Positions 44,401 to 57,400 of a stretch of DNA of 64,000 bases are shown here, in pieces. The stretch's first letter is position 1; every line of letters begins with the position of its first letter. The translations under genes were made by a program, and so were the position numbers. The stretch comes from Cunninghamia lanceolata (Eukaryota; Streptophyta; Pinopsida; Cupressales; Cupressaceae), in the NCBI GenBank assembly GCA_027924645.1, contig BSBN01001483.1, positions 930,001 to 994,000 on the forward strand. The letters run 5' to 3'. The notes beneath the pieces are model-generated. The model saw only the letters and a program-made list of their open reading frames with translations, did no database searches and was not told the origin of the DNA.

Positions 44401-45593
44401 TTCCTAAATGGTGACTTGGAAGAAGAAGTTTACATTGAGCAACCAGATGGATTTCAATTGTCTGATCATGATGATATGGTCTGCAAGTTGAAGAAAGCAT
44501 TGTATGGACTCAAGCAAGCACCAAGAGCCTAGTATGAAAGATTGGATAAGCATCTTTTAAAGATTGGTTTCAACAAAGGTACTGCTGACAGTAATTTGTA
44601 TTTCAAAATTGATCATGAAAATATCTTGATTGTTGAAGTGTTTGTTGATGATATCATTTTTGGAGGAAGAGATAGTATGTGCAAAATCTTTGCAAATCAA
44701 ATGAAAAGTGAATTTGAGATGTTGATGTTTGGGGAAATGAATTTCTTCTTGGGTCTGCAAATCACTCAAACAAAGAAAGGAATCTTCATTTTTCATACCA
44801 AATATGTGAAAGAATTGTTGAAGAAATTTGGGATGGAAGACTCAAAACCAATGAATACTCCCATGGCAACTAGATGTAAATTGAGTAGAGATGATGACTC
44901 TCCTAAGGCTGATCAAGAAAAGTATAGGTCAATGATTGGAGGATTGTTGTATCTCACTCAAACTAGACCTGACATTATGAATGTTGTTGGTCTTGTTGCT
45001 AGAATCTAAGCTGATCTTAGAGAATCTTATGTCATGGCAATCAAGAGGATTTTTAGATATCTGAAAGGGACAGTTGAGTATGGTCTGTGGTATCCTAGAG
45101 ATCATGATTTCTCTCTTCATGCATATATAGATGTGGATTGGGTAGGAGATGTGGATGACTGGAAGAGTACCAGTGGTGGAGCATTTTTTGGGGGAAGAGA
45201 TTGGTTTCTTGGCTGAGCAAGAAACAAGAGGCAATATCTCTATCCACTGCAAAAGCATAATATATTGCAGCAGTAGGAAGTTGCACTCAAGTTTTGTGGA
45301 TGAAGCAAATGCTAAGAGACATCAGAGTGGAGTATGAAGAACCTATCACAATCTTCTATGATAATTCAAGTGCAATAAACATTTCAAAGAATCTAGTGTT
45401 GCATTCAAAGACTAAACATATATCCATCAAGTTTCACTTTTTGAGAGAGAAAGTGAATTAGAATGAAGTCAGATTAGAGTTTGTGCCTTCCAAAGATTAG
45501 ATTGCAGATATTTTTACTAAACCTCTACTTAAGGACTCTTTTGAGTATCTTAGGGAGAAGTTAGGGGTTATTACCCCTCCGGTTTTGAACTAA
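41460..45593 (+). pseudogene. gag-pol of D1 (Ty1/copia)
   Basis: Polyprotein starting ATG 41460 (MSSYKKDSLRFDGTNFTLWK). Gag runs to about 42400. Its zinc knuckle (42275-42316) reads CFNYNKIGHFASRC, with one Cys changed to Tyr. Protease has an intact IDSGCSHHMTG (Asp at 42563-42565) after an in-frame TAG. Integrase follows: WHRRMCHVNF and CKECQLGK zinc region, HTDLCG, SDRGGEF; the Glu motif is lost to a frameshift near 43410. RT (about 44140-44880) has [30 protein letters not shown] and FVDDIIFGG. RNase H ends at TAA 45591. More than ten stops, most of them TAG, and several frameshifts make it inactive. Confidence 0.9.
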
Positions 45594-45916
45594 GCTGCAC
45601 TGATGTGCATTAGTTCGGTGGATCTCACAGTCATATCTTGTGGTCCAGATTGATGTTTGGGAAGCTGCCACTCAGGGGAGCAACTGGTATGATTCTAAAT
45701 TGGTGCAAGTGTGTGCCCTTTGCCATTGATGTCAAAGGGGGAGAGAAGACATGTAAAAAATAAGTGGTTGCTGATCAAAGGGGGAGTAGTAAAGGAAGAG
45801 AAGACATGTGAATGGCTATTGTTAGGGGGAGTTGTGTTAGTAAGAAAAATTTCTTATCTTGATGGTTAAAATAGTTTTTCACATCATATGTTGCCATTAA
45901 TGACAAAGGGGGAGAT
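45594..45916 (+). other. D1 3' UTR with repeated purine tracts
   Basis: AAAGGGGGAG-type tracts recur near 45736, 45778, 45823 and 45905. The last is the functional position, ending directly before the 3' LTR. Multiple purine tracts in this place are a reported trait of Sireviruses. D2 has the same set. Confidence 0.7.
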
Positions 45917-47292
45917 TGTTACAAGTATGGGCCTAACCAGTGTTGTCATTGATGTCAACATATTCCTATTACATTGACCATAAGGATTGGATGAGTTGTG
46001 TACTGAGGATATTGAGAAAATTAGTCCTAATCAGGAACAGAGAAGAATAGTGAAGACAGTGAGCTAAAGATCCTAGATAAGATGAAGATTAGAGGATATG
46101 CTTCAAAGGGTTTGTAGATATGTGTCTTAAGATGATCCAATAAAGATTTCAAAGGTCCACATAAAGATCTGAAGAAGTTATGGCCACTTAAGTAAAACTA
46201 GTTCTGGTAAATGTTTAGAGGTGATAGTGTGACACAAATAGGTCTAGTGAGATCCAGAAATGAAATATCTTGTTCTGTAGATTTCGTGGAGTGTTTAGGA
46301 AGTCAATGTGAATTGACAACTCAATTGGTTAGTGGTCTGGAGGTCTGCAAGCATCTATTCCATTATGGCAGTGATGACAAACTGTGTTCTTGAGGTTCTG
46401 GATGAAGGAGAGAAGGATTTCAGTAAGCAGATGTAGTGTGGATGTTCTTGGTGATTCAGGCAAGCTTGTGGAGGTCTTTGGATCATGTCCAGTTCATGTT
46501 GGTGGTCCACATTAGAGTTTGAGCTTGCAATTAAAGAATAGCTTCCGAATGATGGTGTTCTTCCTAAGTTTGGTCGACTGAATAAGTTACACATCCTGCA
46601 GATGATCTTGAAGATGTTATGTGAAGATTGGCATGTTCTGAAATGAAGATTGAAGTCTCATATCTGTGTGGCCGATAGTATGTAAATTCGTGTGAAGTCT
46701 TTTGTAACTAGTCATGTTGTATTTATGTATTTTCTCTGTAATGTATGCCGACTTGGATGATTATTCCTAAGTCGATGTCTTGTATAAATAAGGAGTTGTA
46801 AAGTCATTTCAAATATGTCTGTGTTGAGATGAAAGTGTGGTAGAGGATAGAGGAGCAAAAGGCAGAGCAGAATTATTGGGTTTAAATGGAACTGACTCAA
46901 GCATGGTGAAGATGTTATTCTTCAGTTCAAGTATGTAATACATATCATTCTGTAGACAGCGAATCTCTTGTAGGTAGTGAGCCTCTTGTGAGTAGTTTGC
47001 TCGGGCAGTGAGCCCTAATTGGCATTTGCCATTTTGTTCTTTCTATTCTTCTAACAGAGAATACAATCTTGGGTTAATCACTCCGTGGTTTTTCCCTTAA
47101 CTAGGTTTTCCACGTCAAAGTATTGGTGTCTTATGTGTTAATGTGTTTTTGCTCTTGATTTGATGCATTATGTTTCCATGATTGATTTATTATTATGCTG
47201 TTGAATTACAAGTGGATTTAAGTGTTTAATTGGAAGAAAGTTTTAGACAACTGATTCACCCCCCCTCTCAGTTGTCTTTCCTAAATCTAACA
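45917..47292 (+). repeat. D1 3' LTR
   Basis: It starts TGTTACAAGTATGGG and ends AATCTAACA, with TATAAATA at 46783-46790. It is 1,376 bp long and complete, and is followed by the target duplication GTAAA. Confidence 0.9.
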
Positions 47293-47297
47293 GTAAA

Positions 47298-48547
47298 TGG
47301 CAAGAAAACTTTGTTTGGTAAAGAGATTGTCCAGCTTAAGACTAACAAAATTCCTAAAAGGCTTGTGGGACTAGAAAGGGTGTTTGATGGACATGACTGA
47401 GCTCTTATGAAATAGACACTGGTAAAAAAGGAAGACCTTGAAGAAATTAACTTGGGCACTGAATTGGTACCAAAAAGGGTGTATATTGGGAAAAAGATAA
47501 GCCTTACAATCAGAAAAATGTTGATTGCTCTACTGAGAAAGTATAAGCATGTCTTTGCTTGGTCATATGATGACCTTAAGGCATATAGGGAGGATCTATT
47601 CCAGCATGAAATCCCACTCAAACCTAATGCAAAACCTTTTAGACAAAAATAGAGACCCATAAACCTAACCTTGCAGCCCAAAATATATGAAGAACTTGTG
47701 AATCTCAGGGAAGGTATATCATTAAGCCTATTAGACATTCTACGTGGGTTTCCAACTTGGTGCTAGTCAGAAAAAAATGGTGACATAAGGTTATGTGTAG
47801 ATTTTAGAAATCTAAATATCTCATCCCTTAAAGATAACTATCAACTTCCAAATATGGAGGCAATTTTATAGAGTCACAGGATGTGAGTTGTTATCTATGA
47901 TGGATGGATTTTTGGGTTATAATCAGGTGAAAGTGAAAGAACCAGAACAATATAAAACTACATTCACTACTCCTTGGGGCACATATGTATATGTTAGAAT
48001 GCCATTTGGACTTACAAATGCTGGTGCAACTTTCCAGAGAGCCATGGATGTTAGTTTTTCTGAACTGATTAATGTTTTAATGGTAGTTTATCAAGATGAC
48101 CTCACTATAAACTTGAAGAAAGAAGAAGATCATGTTGATCATCTTGAAAAAATATTTGTCAAAGCTTTGGAATATGGTATTTCTTTGAATCCAAAGAATT
48201 GTCATTTTGTAGTGACAGAAGGCAAATTACTAGGACATATAGTGTCCAAAGATGGGGTTAAAATCAATCTAGAAATAGTGGAAGCCATAGACAAAATCCC
48301 TATTCCTAAAATAGTTAAAGCCATCCAATCCTTCTTGGGGCAAATAAATTTCGTAAGAAGATTTATCCCAAACTTTTCCAAAATTGTCAAACCCATTTCA
48401 AAAATGATGAAGAAGGGGGCTGAGATAGATTGGTCTACAGATGCACTAGATGCATTTGTAGCCATAAAGAGAGAAACTAAGGAGGCCCTAGTATTGAAAT
48501 CCCCTAATTTCAGTAAACCATTTCAAGTCTTCTCATTTGTATCATAG
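47298..48547 (+). pseudogene. Reverse transcriptase, family B
   Basis: Continues the B pol gene after D1. A lead-in with KYKHVFAWSYDDLKAY and FQHEIPLKPNAKPFRQ precedes the palm. Between 47650 and 47887 several stops and shifts break the fingers, though NGDIRLCVDFRNLN remains. From 47888 the frame is open: MMDGFLGYNQVKVKEPEQYK, RMPFGLTNAGATFQRAMD, then the catalytic VVYQDDLTI (48089-48100), YGISLNPKNCHFVV and LLGHIVSKDGV. The active-site box is YQDD rather than the YMDD of family A; both catalytic Asp are present. It ends at TAG 48545-48547. Confidence 0.88.
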
Positions 48548-48990
48548 CATACTATTGTCGCAGTAATGCTGCAAAAGAACGATGAGGGATATGAACAACC
48601 TATATCATTTTTTAGTAAATCCCTCCAAGGGACAGAATTAAACTATGATATTACAGAGAAATAGGCATATGCTTTGGTGAAAGGAGTGAAAGTTTTCAGA
48701 CCTTACCTGGTAGGGGCAAAAGTGATTGCATATGTTCCCAATGCTGCGATTAAAGATGTGTTTGTACAAACAGAAATTATTGGGAGGAGATGTAGATGGA
48801 TCAATAGAATCTAGGAGTTTAACATGGAGATACAAATCACTAAAGTAGTGAGAGGATAGGGTTTAGCTAAACTAATGGCTGAATCAAATCTAGAGGCTTC
48901 TCAAATTTACAATGTAGGAAAAGAAGAGACCATGATTGCAAGCATTGAAAAAATAGCTTGGTACACTGACATAATATATCTTTTGAAAAA
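48548..48990 (+). pseudogene. RNase H fused to RT, family B
   Basis: Downstream gypsy RNase H: TIVAVMLQKNDEGYEQPISF, FFSKSLQGTELNYDITEK, then ALVKGVKVFRPYLVGAKVI and a tail of IGRRCRWINRI type. It is broken by at least four stops. With the upstream domain at 39560-39950 this gives two RNase H domains in one pol gene. Confidence 0.75.
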
Positions 48991-50180
48991 TTAGAAATGC
49001 CTTAAACATTTGAATGACAATCAAAAAAAACTTTAAAACTACATGCATCTAAATATGTTTTCCTAGATGGTGATTTATATTGGAAGAATAGAGATGGGGT
49101 ACTACTACTATGTTTGGATGAATCCCAGGCAAAAAGAGTAATGAAGGAAATGCATGAAGGAGTTTGTGGAGGACACTTTTCCAACAAAACTATTGCCCAT
49201 AAAATTTTAAGAGCTGGTTATTACTGGCTGAGAGTTTTCAATGATGCTTTCACATATGTAAGGAAGTGTGAAGCATGTCAAAATTTCTTAGGAAAGATGA
49301 AATATCAAGGAGCACTCCTTTTTACCAATGGGGAATCGATTTTATTGGAGAGATATCAGAAAAATCTAGTGGGGGTCATAAGTGGATATTGGTAGCAACT
49401 GATTACTTCACAAAATGGATAGAAGCCATCCCAACTAAACAAGCCACTAGTAAGGTTGTAATTAATTTCTTGATGGATAAAATCATTACAAGATTTGGGA
49501 CACCTGCCAGGATCATCACAGATAATGGAATGTGTTTTAGATCAGATGAATTTAGAAAATTTTGTGAATCATATGGTATTGTGATTTCATATGCCTCACC
49601 ATACCATCCAAAGGCGAATGGACAGGCTGAGTCAAGTAATAAGAGTATCTTGAAAATTATTAAAAGGATTTTGGATAGAAATAAGAAGGCATGGGATTCT
49701 AAATTAAGCATGATAGTATGGGTAGACAGAAGCAATGTAAAGAAATCAACTACTAAATCACCTTTTGAGCTAGTTTATGGAGCACAGGCTAGAATGCCCA
49801 TGCAAAACCTGGTACCTATATACAAATTTATACTTCGAGAAGATCTGGATGTCCTTGAACTATTAAAGGAAAACAATGGAATAGTTGGCAGAATTAGATG
49901 AGATTAGAAGATTGGCCCAAGGACAGAATACTAAGATCCAATAACAAATGAAGTATTTATTTGACAAAAGGTCAAAGGACAAAAAATTCAATGAAAATGA
50001 TATGGTCCTACTGTAGAATACAAGGTTCCAAGATAAAGGGAAACATGGAAAGTTTGAAGCTCTTTGGATTGGGCCTTTTGTTACTACTGGCAAAGGAGGA
50101 GAAGATTCATATTATATGCAAAATATCTCAGGAGAAGATCAGGAATTGCCAGTGCATGGATAATTCTTGAAACACTTCTT
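48991..50180 (+). pseudogene. Integrase, family B
   Basis: Gypsy integrase with a zinc region (MKEMHEGVCGGHFSNKTIAH, then VRKCEACQNF) and a catalytic core with all three acidic residues: Asp in GIDFIGEI (49338-49340), Asp in IITDNGMCF (49521-49523) and Glu in GQAESSNK (49629-49631), after SPYHPKAN. A frameshift lies between about 49275 and 49395. The C-terminal part has more stops and ends near DNSXKHFFS at 50160-50187, with no chromodomain. A short partial duplication of the end follows. Confidence 0.87.
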
Positions 50181-50436
50181 TTCTTAAAAAACTTCCATGC
50201 ACAGTAGTCTAGGAAAAGGCCAAGAATTGCCAGTGCATGGACAATTCTCACAATTGCCTTATTACAATATGTTTTCCATGTAGAGTAGTATAGGATTTCA
50301 TTCCACTTCCATTACTCTTCCATATGAACTCCCACTTCAATTACATTCCAATTTCCATACCATATGGTTTGCTTCCCAGAGATCTTTATAGAATCTTGCA
50401 ATGATCTCACGCTCATTCATCCCCAATCAAAGCCAC
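50181..50436 (+). other. Family B 3' UTR
   Basis: Short spacer before LTR2. Its first part repeats the integrase end (AATTGCCAGTGCATGGA at about 50147 and again near 50227). It is CA- and CT-rich after that. I see no purine tract beside the LTR start at 50437. Confidence 0.5.
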
Positions 50437-53139
50437 TATTAGAATTGGAAAAAGTTTCACATTTTCCATTTAACCACCACTCACTTGTCCTCCACATTTG
50501 TCATACATTGATCTTATGATTAATATAGATTGATAAAATTTGTTTGACAAGATCTATATTGTAGCCCATAACAACTGATGATTCCATAAATATGACCTTT
50601 GAAATAAGCATTACTCTAAACATAGTTGTGTAAAACAAACAATTGACCCCTACTGGCAAGATCATATGCATGTATTTCTAATCAAAGAAGCCATAATCCT
50701 CTAATGGACATTTTCATTTCTATTGGGAAGACCTAAATGGAGTTACACCGATCAAAGAACCCATAAGTAACAATTGTGCAACAATCAGGAAGACTGCATA
50801 TTGTGTCGCCAATAAAAAGCTTATCGGCAAGAAAGATAAAGTTAGAATGAAAATTTTAATCTACGCCGATCTCAGAAGTCATACTGATGAACATAAGTAT
50901 GGCAAGAAGTGTATGTACTCTCGTCAATGAATTGATACACTAGTTATATCAGCATGACATATACCATCGGAACAGATATTTTATGTCTTCCCAACTATGT
51001 AAGTCACCCCAATGAGAAGGTATCGAAATGCCTCGGTGAGAGTCCTACCAATGTACCCCATGGACAAAGGATATAAGAAAATACTATCGGTAAGACTTAA
51101 TATATCAGAAGAACATTCTATTCTCTTAGTGATAGAAATTGTCAGCACGATGGCTATGAAGTATCTACTACTCATTGGGAGAACACTCGCCGATGTCCAA
51201 AAGCAACCTCAATAGTCAAGACCACCTTGATATCAGGGTGAAAGTCATAATGTATCCCCAAAATGTTAAGAATAGAAAACCAAGAAAAGGGGATTTATGC
51301 ATCGATGAAAGTGTTAAAAAGGCTTCCTGATAAGATCAGAACTAAAAGAACACCTCCTATCAAAGAGACATTAAGATAGTCCTGGCAATTGATCAAGAAT
51401 GTATAAACAAAAGATGGCACCAAAATGAACATATGGATGGCTTGCTACATTTAATTCTAGTGGCCAACATTAATGTCCACTTAAGCATAATCTCATACAA
51501 ACTGCTTTAATTCATAATGAATTGAAATCAAAGGAAATCTCTGAGGGTTGCAATGGAAGAGCGGGGAATTCACCAAGAGACTGAGAAATTCATGACACTG
51601 AGCACATACAAGTAAGCATTGCAAACCTTCCTAGTACTGATAGATTATAAGGTTAAATATGGTGTCTAGCCTAGAGATAAAATGGAGGGATCTTCAAAAA
51701 CAAAAAGAAAGTAGCAAACTAAAACTAGCCAAACCAAAAGCAAAAAGAAAAAGGTCAAAATAGGGAACCAGGAGAAAGCACAGGAATGAAAGCTCAATCA
51801 AGACCTTATAGACCAATTTCCTAGTTCAATCCCTAAGGCTAGGAGAACTGAACAATTAAGGGTAGATGTGGAAAAATTGGAAGATAAAAATAAACATGTA
51901 GGGAAGGTATGGACCCCTATCAGGGGATATGAACTGTTTATGTTTCACTACTATAGAAGGAATAGGTTGGAACCCATCTGTAACTTGAGGAATCTCAACT
52001 TGGGCAGGCTAGTTGTCACAGATGTCTTTGTAAATATAGATCTCGTAAAACTCTTGGCTTATCATTATGACCCCTAAAAGCTATCTGTAACTTGGGCAGT
52101 GGATATATTCATGTTCCATTTCCACATGATGATGTTATCAGGAATTTGGAAGAGGTAGAGGCCGAATTTGCCATTGATGAGTATAATCAGGAAGTTGAAA
52201 AGAGGAGGAAAGAGACATAAGAGGTAGAAGTATTATCCTTTTATAGTGAAGGATCCCCTGACAAAAGATCCCAAGACTAGCCTGACATAATCCCCAAACT
52301 TAGAATTGAAGAATACATGCCTCCTGACAGAGAGCTAGAGATTAAAGAGACATTTGATACTGATGCCAGGCAATTGGCTTACAAATCTTTTATCTCTGAT
52401 GATCAGTTCATTTAGTACCCATAATTTAAATCCTTCTTGTATAAACATAAAGGCAAAGCAATCAGAGAATCAGTTCCATATGTCACACTAAATAATGAAA
52501 AATAGTTATTGAATGCTTTGAAAATAGATGTTGAAAAGGAAATAAAAGACATGACTCCCGAAAAGGGGAGGAAACTTTTAGAAGAAGCTGGTGTGATGTT
52601 TTTTCCTAGTCTAGATTTGAAGTCCTCTTTAGTTTTTGATAGCTTTCTATATAATGACAGTTGCAAACATAAACTCAGTTTAGGTGTGATAGAGGTGTAC
52701 ACTGGATCACTATACAATCCTGATGAACAATCTCTTATGATATGGGCCCTATACCCTTCACACCAGAAGCTTGCCATTATTGACACAGAGAAGGCATTTG
52801 GCCATGTGATGACACTGAAGGTGGATGAGACCGATCCTATGGTTACTACAAAAATTGGTATTAATGTGGCTAAATTAAATAAGGCATAGATTCAAATGCT
52901 AATTCGAGAAAGAGACATGTATAAATTTAACTATGAGAGAATGCAAAAGGAAAATGATTTTCTAAAAGATTTAGTTCTTGCTAGACTATTAACCCAAGGA
53001 GAAAGTTCTTAGATAATGGACAAAGGTGAAACATTATAGGTCAATACCCAAATAACCCAGCCTAGATTCAATGCACTTTCCACATTATTCAAAAGGAGAC
53101 ATACTAACATGATGGCATGGATGAATAAATTCTAGAGTA
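50437..53139 (+). repeat. Family B LTR2, left part
   Basis: It starts TATTAGAATTGG, matching the LTR1 start TGTAAGAAATGG with 3 changes. It carries upstream U3 (50437-51785) and most of the LORF. Relative to LTR1 it lacks about 68 bp near 51440 and about 1.06 kb at 52085. D2 is inserted at 53140. Confidence 0.85.
51786..53139 (+). pseudogene. LTR-resident ORF (LORF), family B, LTR2 copy, left part
   Basis: Starts ATG 51786 (MKAQSRPYRPI) and follows the LTR1 copy through EKLEDKNKHVGKVWTPIRGY. A deletion of about 1.06 kb near 52085 removes the GFEDxPF region. It resumes at SGYIHVPFPHDDVI and continues through DLKSSLVFDSFLYNDSCKHK to the coiled coil. The better-kept part is 52509-52889. Five in-frame TAG codons match the LTR1 copy exactly (52278, 52413, 52503, 52887, 53133). 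D2 then splits it; the C-terminal part resumes at 60236. Confidence 0.7.
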
Positions 53140-54431
53140 TGTTGCAAGTATGAGGTGAACCAGTGTTTTCATTGATGTCAACATACTCATATTGCATTAA
53201 CAAGAAGGATTGGATGAGCAGTGTGCTAAGGATATTGAGAAAATTAGCCTCAGTCAGGAATAGTGAAGAACAGTGATGAGAAGAAGGAAAATGTACTGTA
53301 TAGGGTGAGAACCGGAGGATGCGGATTAAAGGGTTTGTAGATATGAGTCTTGAGATGCTTCAGTTAAGATTTCAGAGGTCTGCATGAAGATCTGAAGGAG
53401 CTGTGGTTGTCGGTGTGGAACTGGTTCTGGCAAGTGTTCAGAGGTGACAGAGGATCACAGAAAGGTCCAGTGAGGTCTGGAATTGCCTAAACTTAATTTG
53501 TGGATTGGAAGGAGTGTTTGTGATGTACTTGAGATGTGTCATCTTGAGTTGTGTATGATTTGGATGTCCGAAAGTACCTTTTGCATTGTGACAGTGGCGA
53601 CAGACTGTGTTCTTGAAGTTCCGGATAAGGAAGAGAAGAGATTCCAATAAGTAGAGAAAGTGCAGATGTACCTGGTCATTTAGGCAGGCTTGTGAAGGTT
53701 CTTGGATCATGTTGAGGTTGTGTTGTTGGTCCGCATTGATGGTAGAGCCTGGAATTGAAGATATTCTTTCGGGTGAAGTTCTTGTTCCGACTAGCCGACC
53801 GGATGAGTTGTTCATCCTGTGAATGTTCTTGTGGTGGCCGACCAGATGTGTTATTCATATTGTAGATATTCTTATGGTTGATTGCTGACTTAGATGATTG
53901 TTCCTAAGTCGATGTCTTGTATAAATAAAGGTTTGTGAGTTCATTTTAGAGTGTGGATTGTGTGGATGAGAGTGGTGTAGCAAAGAAAAGTGCGAAAAGC
54001 AGAGCAGGGGTTTTTGGGCTTAAATGGAATTGATCCGGACATGGTAGAGATGTCATTCTCTAGTTCAAGACTGTGATTCTTATCACTTTGTAGACAGTGT
54101 GTCTCCTTGTAGGCAGTGGGCCTCTTTGTGAGCAGTGTGCTCAGGCAATGAGCCCTAATTGGCAAGTGCCATTCTTTTCTTATTCTTCTAATAGAGAATA
54201 ATCCTTGGGTTAATAACCCTATGGTTTTTCCCTTAACCAGGTTTTCCACGTCAAAATCTTGGTGTTCAATGTGTTGATGTTTATCTGCTCTTGTATTTGT
54301 GCATTATGCTTTCACGGATGATTAATTGATATGCTGTTAACTAACAAAGAAGAATCAAGTGTTTGAAGTAGAAAGGAAGTTTTATACAACTGATTCACCC
54401 CCGCTCTCAGTTGTATGCCCTAGATCCAACA
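53140..54431 (+). repeat. D2 5' LTR
   Basis: It starts TGTTGCAAGTATGAGG and ends GATCCAACA, with TATAAATA at 53920-53927. It is 1,292 bp long. Confidence 0.92.
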
Positions 54432-54433
54432 AT

Positions 54434-54445
54434 TGGTATCAGAGC
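54434..54445 (+). other. D2 primer binding site (initiator Met)
   Basis: TGGTATCAGAGC lies 2 bases after the LTR, as in D1. Confidence 0.92.
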
Positions 54446-54488
54446 CAAGTTCCTCTGAAAGGAGCTTAACCGCTTGAGGAGATCCAGG

Positions 54489-57400
54489 ATGTCATCATAC
54501 AAGAAGGATAGTCCAAAGTTTGATGGAACCAACTTCACTCTCTGGAAAGGTCGCATGAAATTTCACTTGGAATGTATGGGAAAAGCATACTTAGCCATGG
54601 TCTCAAAACCATATGTACCTCCACAGGGTGGTCCGACAACTCTAAATGAAATCACAGATGCTGAAAATAATCTGCGGACCAAAGAAGCTCTTCTAAGCGC
54701 ACTGAATGACTCAGATATCTCAAATGTTATTGACCTACCAACTGCATATGAGATTCTGACTAAACTGGAACTTTTGTATGAAGGAGATGAGTTTGTCAAG
54801 AGTGCAAGGTTGCAAAGTCTGAAAGGGAAATTTGAAAGATTGAAGATGAGAGATGATGAAAACATCACTACTTTTATGCCACGAGTGAATGAGCTGGTGT
54901 GTGGAATTAGAAATACTGGTGGAACTCTGGATGAAAATGAGATTGTTTGCAAAATCCTCAGATCCCTTCCTGCTGCCTACAAAATCAAGGTTGTTGCCAT
55001 TGATGAATTCAGAGCTCACACAACTGTCACAAGAGAACAATTGGCTGGCAAACTAGCTGCTTTTGAAATGACTAAGTTTGGAGATGATCCTCTCAAGACT
55101 GAATCTGCTTTCAAAGCCAGTGCCTATGTGAAAGGCAAATAGAGATTTGATCCGGGTGAAAACTCTTCAAGGAAGATGTCATGGTATGATCAAGCAAGAA
55201 GAGACATGGAAGAAGAAGAAGTAGAAACAGCTCAACTTGAAGCCCTCATTGCAAAGAGACTGCAAAGAGGATTTGGTAAGTATGAAGGAAAACTACCCTT
55301 TAAGTGCTTCAACTGCAATAAGATTGGTCATTTTGCTTCAAGATGTCTGAAAAGATCTGCAAGGTCTAATACTAACAGACAAAGGTTTCAAAAGAACTGC
55401 TATTATGTTCATGAAGAAGATGACAATGAAGGAGTAATAGATGATGAATCAGAACTAGGAAGCAAATCTGGAAATGAATGGGTGTTTATTGCCATCAAGG
55501 AAGAAGATTCAATATCCTCTAAATCTGTCAATCACAAGGTTGTGGAAAGAGCTTTGGCTGCTCAAGTGGAAGAAAAGGATGATTGGGTTATTAATAGTGG
55601 ATGTTCTCACCATATGATTGGTGACAAGAATAAGTTCTTGGATTTGGAAAGGTATGAAGGAGGAATGGTAAAGTTTGGTGACAATTCTACTGGCAGAATC
55701 AGAGGTAGGGGAACTATTTCCTTTGATGGAAAGAGCAAAACAGGTAATGTATTATATGTTAAAGGATTGAAGCACAATCTTCTCAATGTTGGTCAGTTAG
55801 TGGACAAAGGCTATGATCTCCGGTTCAAAAATGGAAAATGCAGAATCTTTACAAGCTCCGAAACTGAAATTGCATCTGGTACTCAGACAAAAGGTAACAT
55901 CTTTCATCTAGTTGGTTCAAATTGATCAGAGTTGGTTATGGCATAGAAGAATGTGTCGTGTTAATTTTGATAACATCATCAAGATAAGTAATAATCAGGC
56001 TATAAGAGATCTTCCAAAATTGATGAAACCTACAAATAGTTTGTGCAAAGAATGTCAGCTAGGTAAACAAAGCAGAGTCTCTTTCAAAAGCAAAGATCAG
56101 TCCTCTACTGGATTGTTGGAATTAGTACATACTAATCTTTGTGGTCTGACAAGAATTAAGAGTCTGCAAGGTGATAGATACTTCATGTTGCTAATTAATG
56201 ACCACTCCCAGATGATGTGGGTTACCTTCCTAAAAGAGAAATCAGAAGCCCTTGAGAAGTTTAAAATCTTCAAAGCTATGGTAGAGAATCAAACCAGATT
56301 GAAACTGAAGTGTCTAAGGTCTGATAGAGGTGGTGAATTTACATTTGGTGAGTTCATTGACTTTTGTGAGAAGCAGGGTATAAGGAGACAGTTGTCTGCT
56401 CCTAGGACTCCACAACAGAATGGAGTAGTTGAGAGAAAGAACCGGACCATCCAGGAAGCTGCCAGGACAATGATGTTCGAAGCTAATGTTCCTCACATGT
56501 TTTGGAAAGAAGCTATCAGCACTACAGTCTACACTCTCAATCAAGTTCAAATCATAAACAATACTGGTAAGACCCCCTATGAACTCTGGTTTGGCATCAC
56601 TCCTACTGTGAAATATTTTAGAGTATTTGGTAGCAAGTGTTATATTAAAAGAGATGAAGATCTAGGAAAGTTTGATGCTAGAAGTGATGAAGGAATTTTC
56701 TTGGGTTACTCCACTCAAAGCAAAGCATACCGGTGTTACAATAAGAGACTGAGGAAGATGATAGAAAGCACTAATGTGAAAGTTGATGAAGGAATTGAGA
56801 AGCCCTCAATATTTTATGAGTTTGATGAAGATGACCAAGATGGTGTTCAGGTTCAAGGAACTCTATCCTCTCTGGTAAGTCAGAGTCAGCCTGATCTGGT
56901 AAATCAGGAAGAAGAGATAGGTCTGAATGAGCCTGATCAAGAAGAAGCAGTGCAGGATACTCCCAAAATTCCAATGTATGTAAGACTGAACCACTCTGAA
57001 GATCAGATCATAGGTGACAGAAGCAAAGGTGTACAAACTAGAAGGAATGTTGCTCAAAATCAGGATGAATGTTGTCTGATTTCAAAGATTAAACCTAAAA
57101 CAATAAATGAAGCTTGCAATGATGAAAACTGGATCAAAGCAATGGAAGATGAATTGATGCAAATTGAGAAAAATCATACTTGGGATCTTGTTCCCAGACC
57201 TAGAGATAGGAATGTAATTGGAACCAAATGGGTCTTTTGGAACAAACTGAATGAAGCTGGTGAAGTAATCAGAAACAAAGCTAGATTGGTCTGCAAAGGC
57301 TACTCTCAAATAGAAGGAATTGATTTTGAAGAGACCTTTGCTCTGGTGGCAAGAATTGAAGCAGTCAGATTATTTCTTGCATTTGCTACCTTTAAAGACT

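Larger units (their letters stand above)
40126..47292 (+). mobile_element. D1, Sirevirus-like Ty1/copia element
   Basis: A complete but decayed copia element of 7,167 bp. Target duplication GTAAA is perfect (40121-40125 and 47293-47297). The order is LTR (40126-41402), initiator-Met PBS, gag, protease, integrase, RT, RNase H, several purine tracts and LTR (45917-47292). Integrase before RT defines copia. RT phrases such as VDDIIFGGRDSMCK and the repeated purine tracts suggest the SIRE lineage. D2 is a close relative. Confidence 0.92.
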
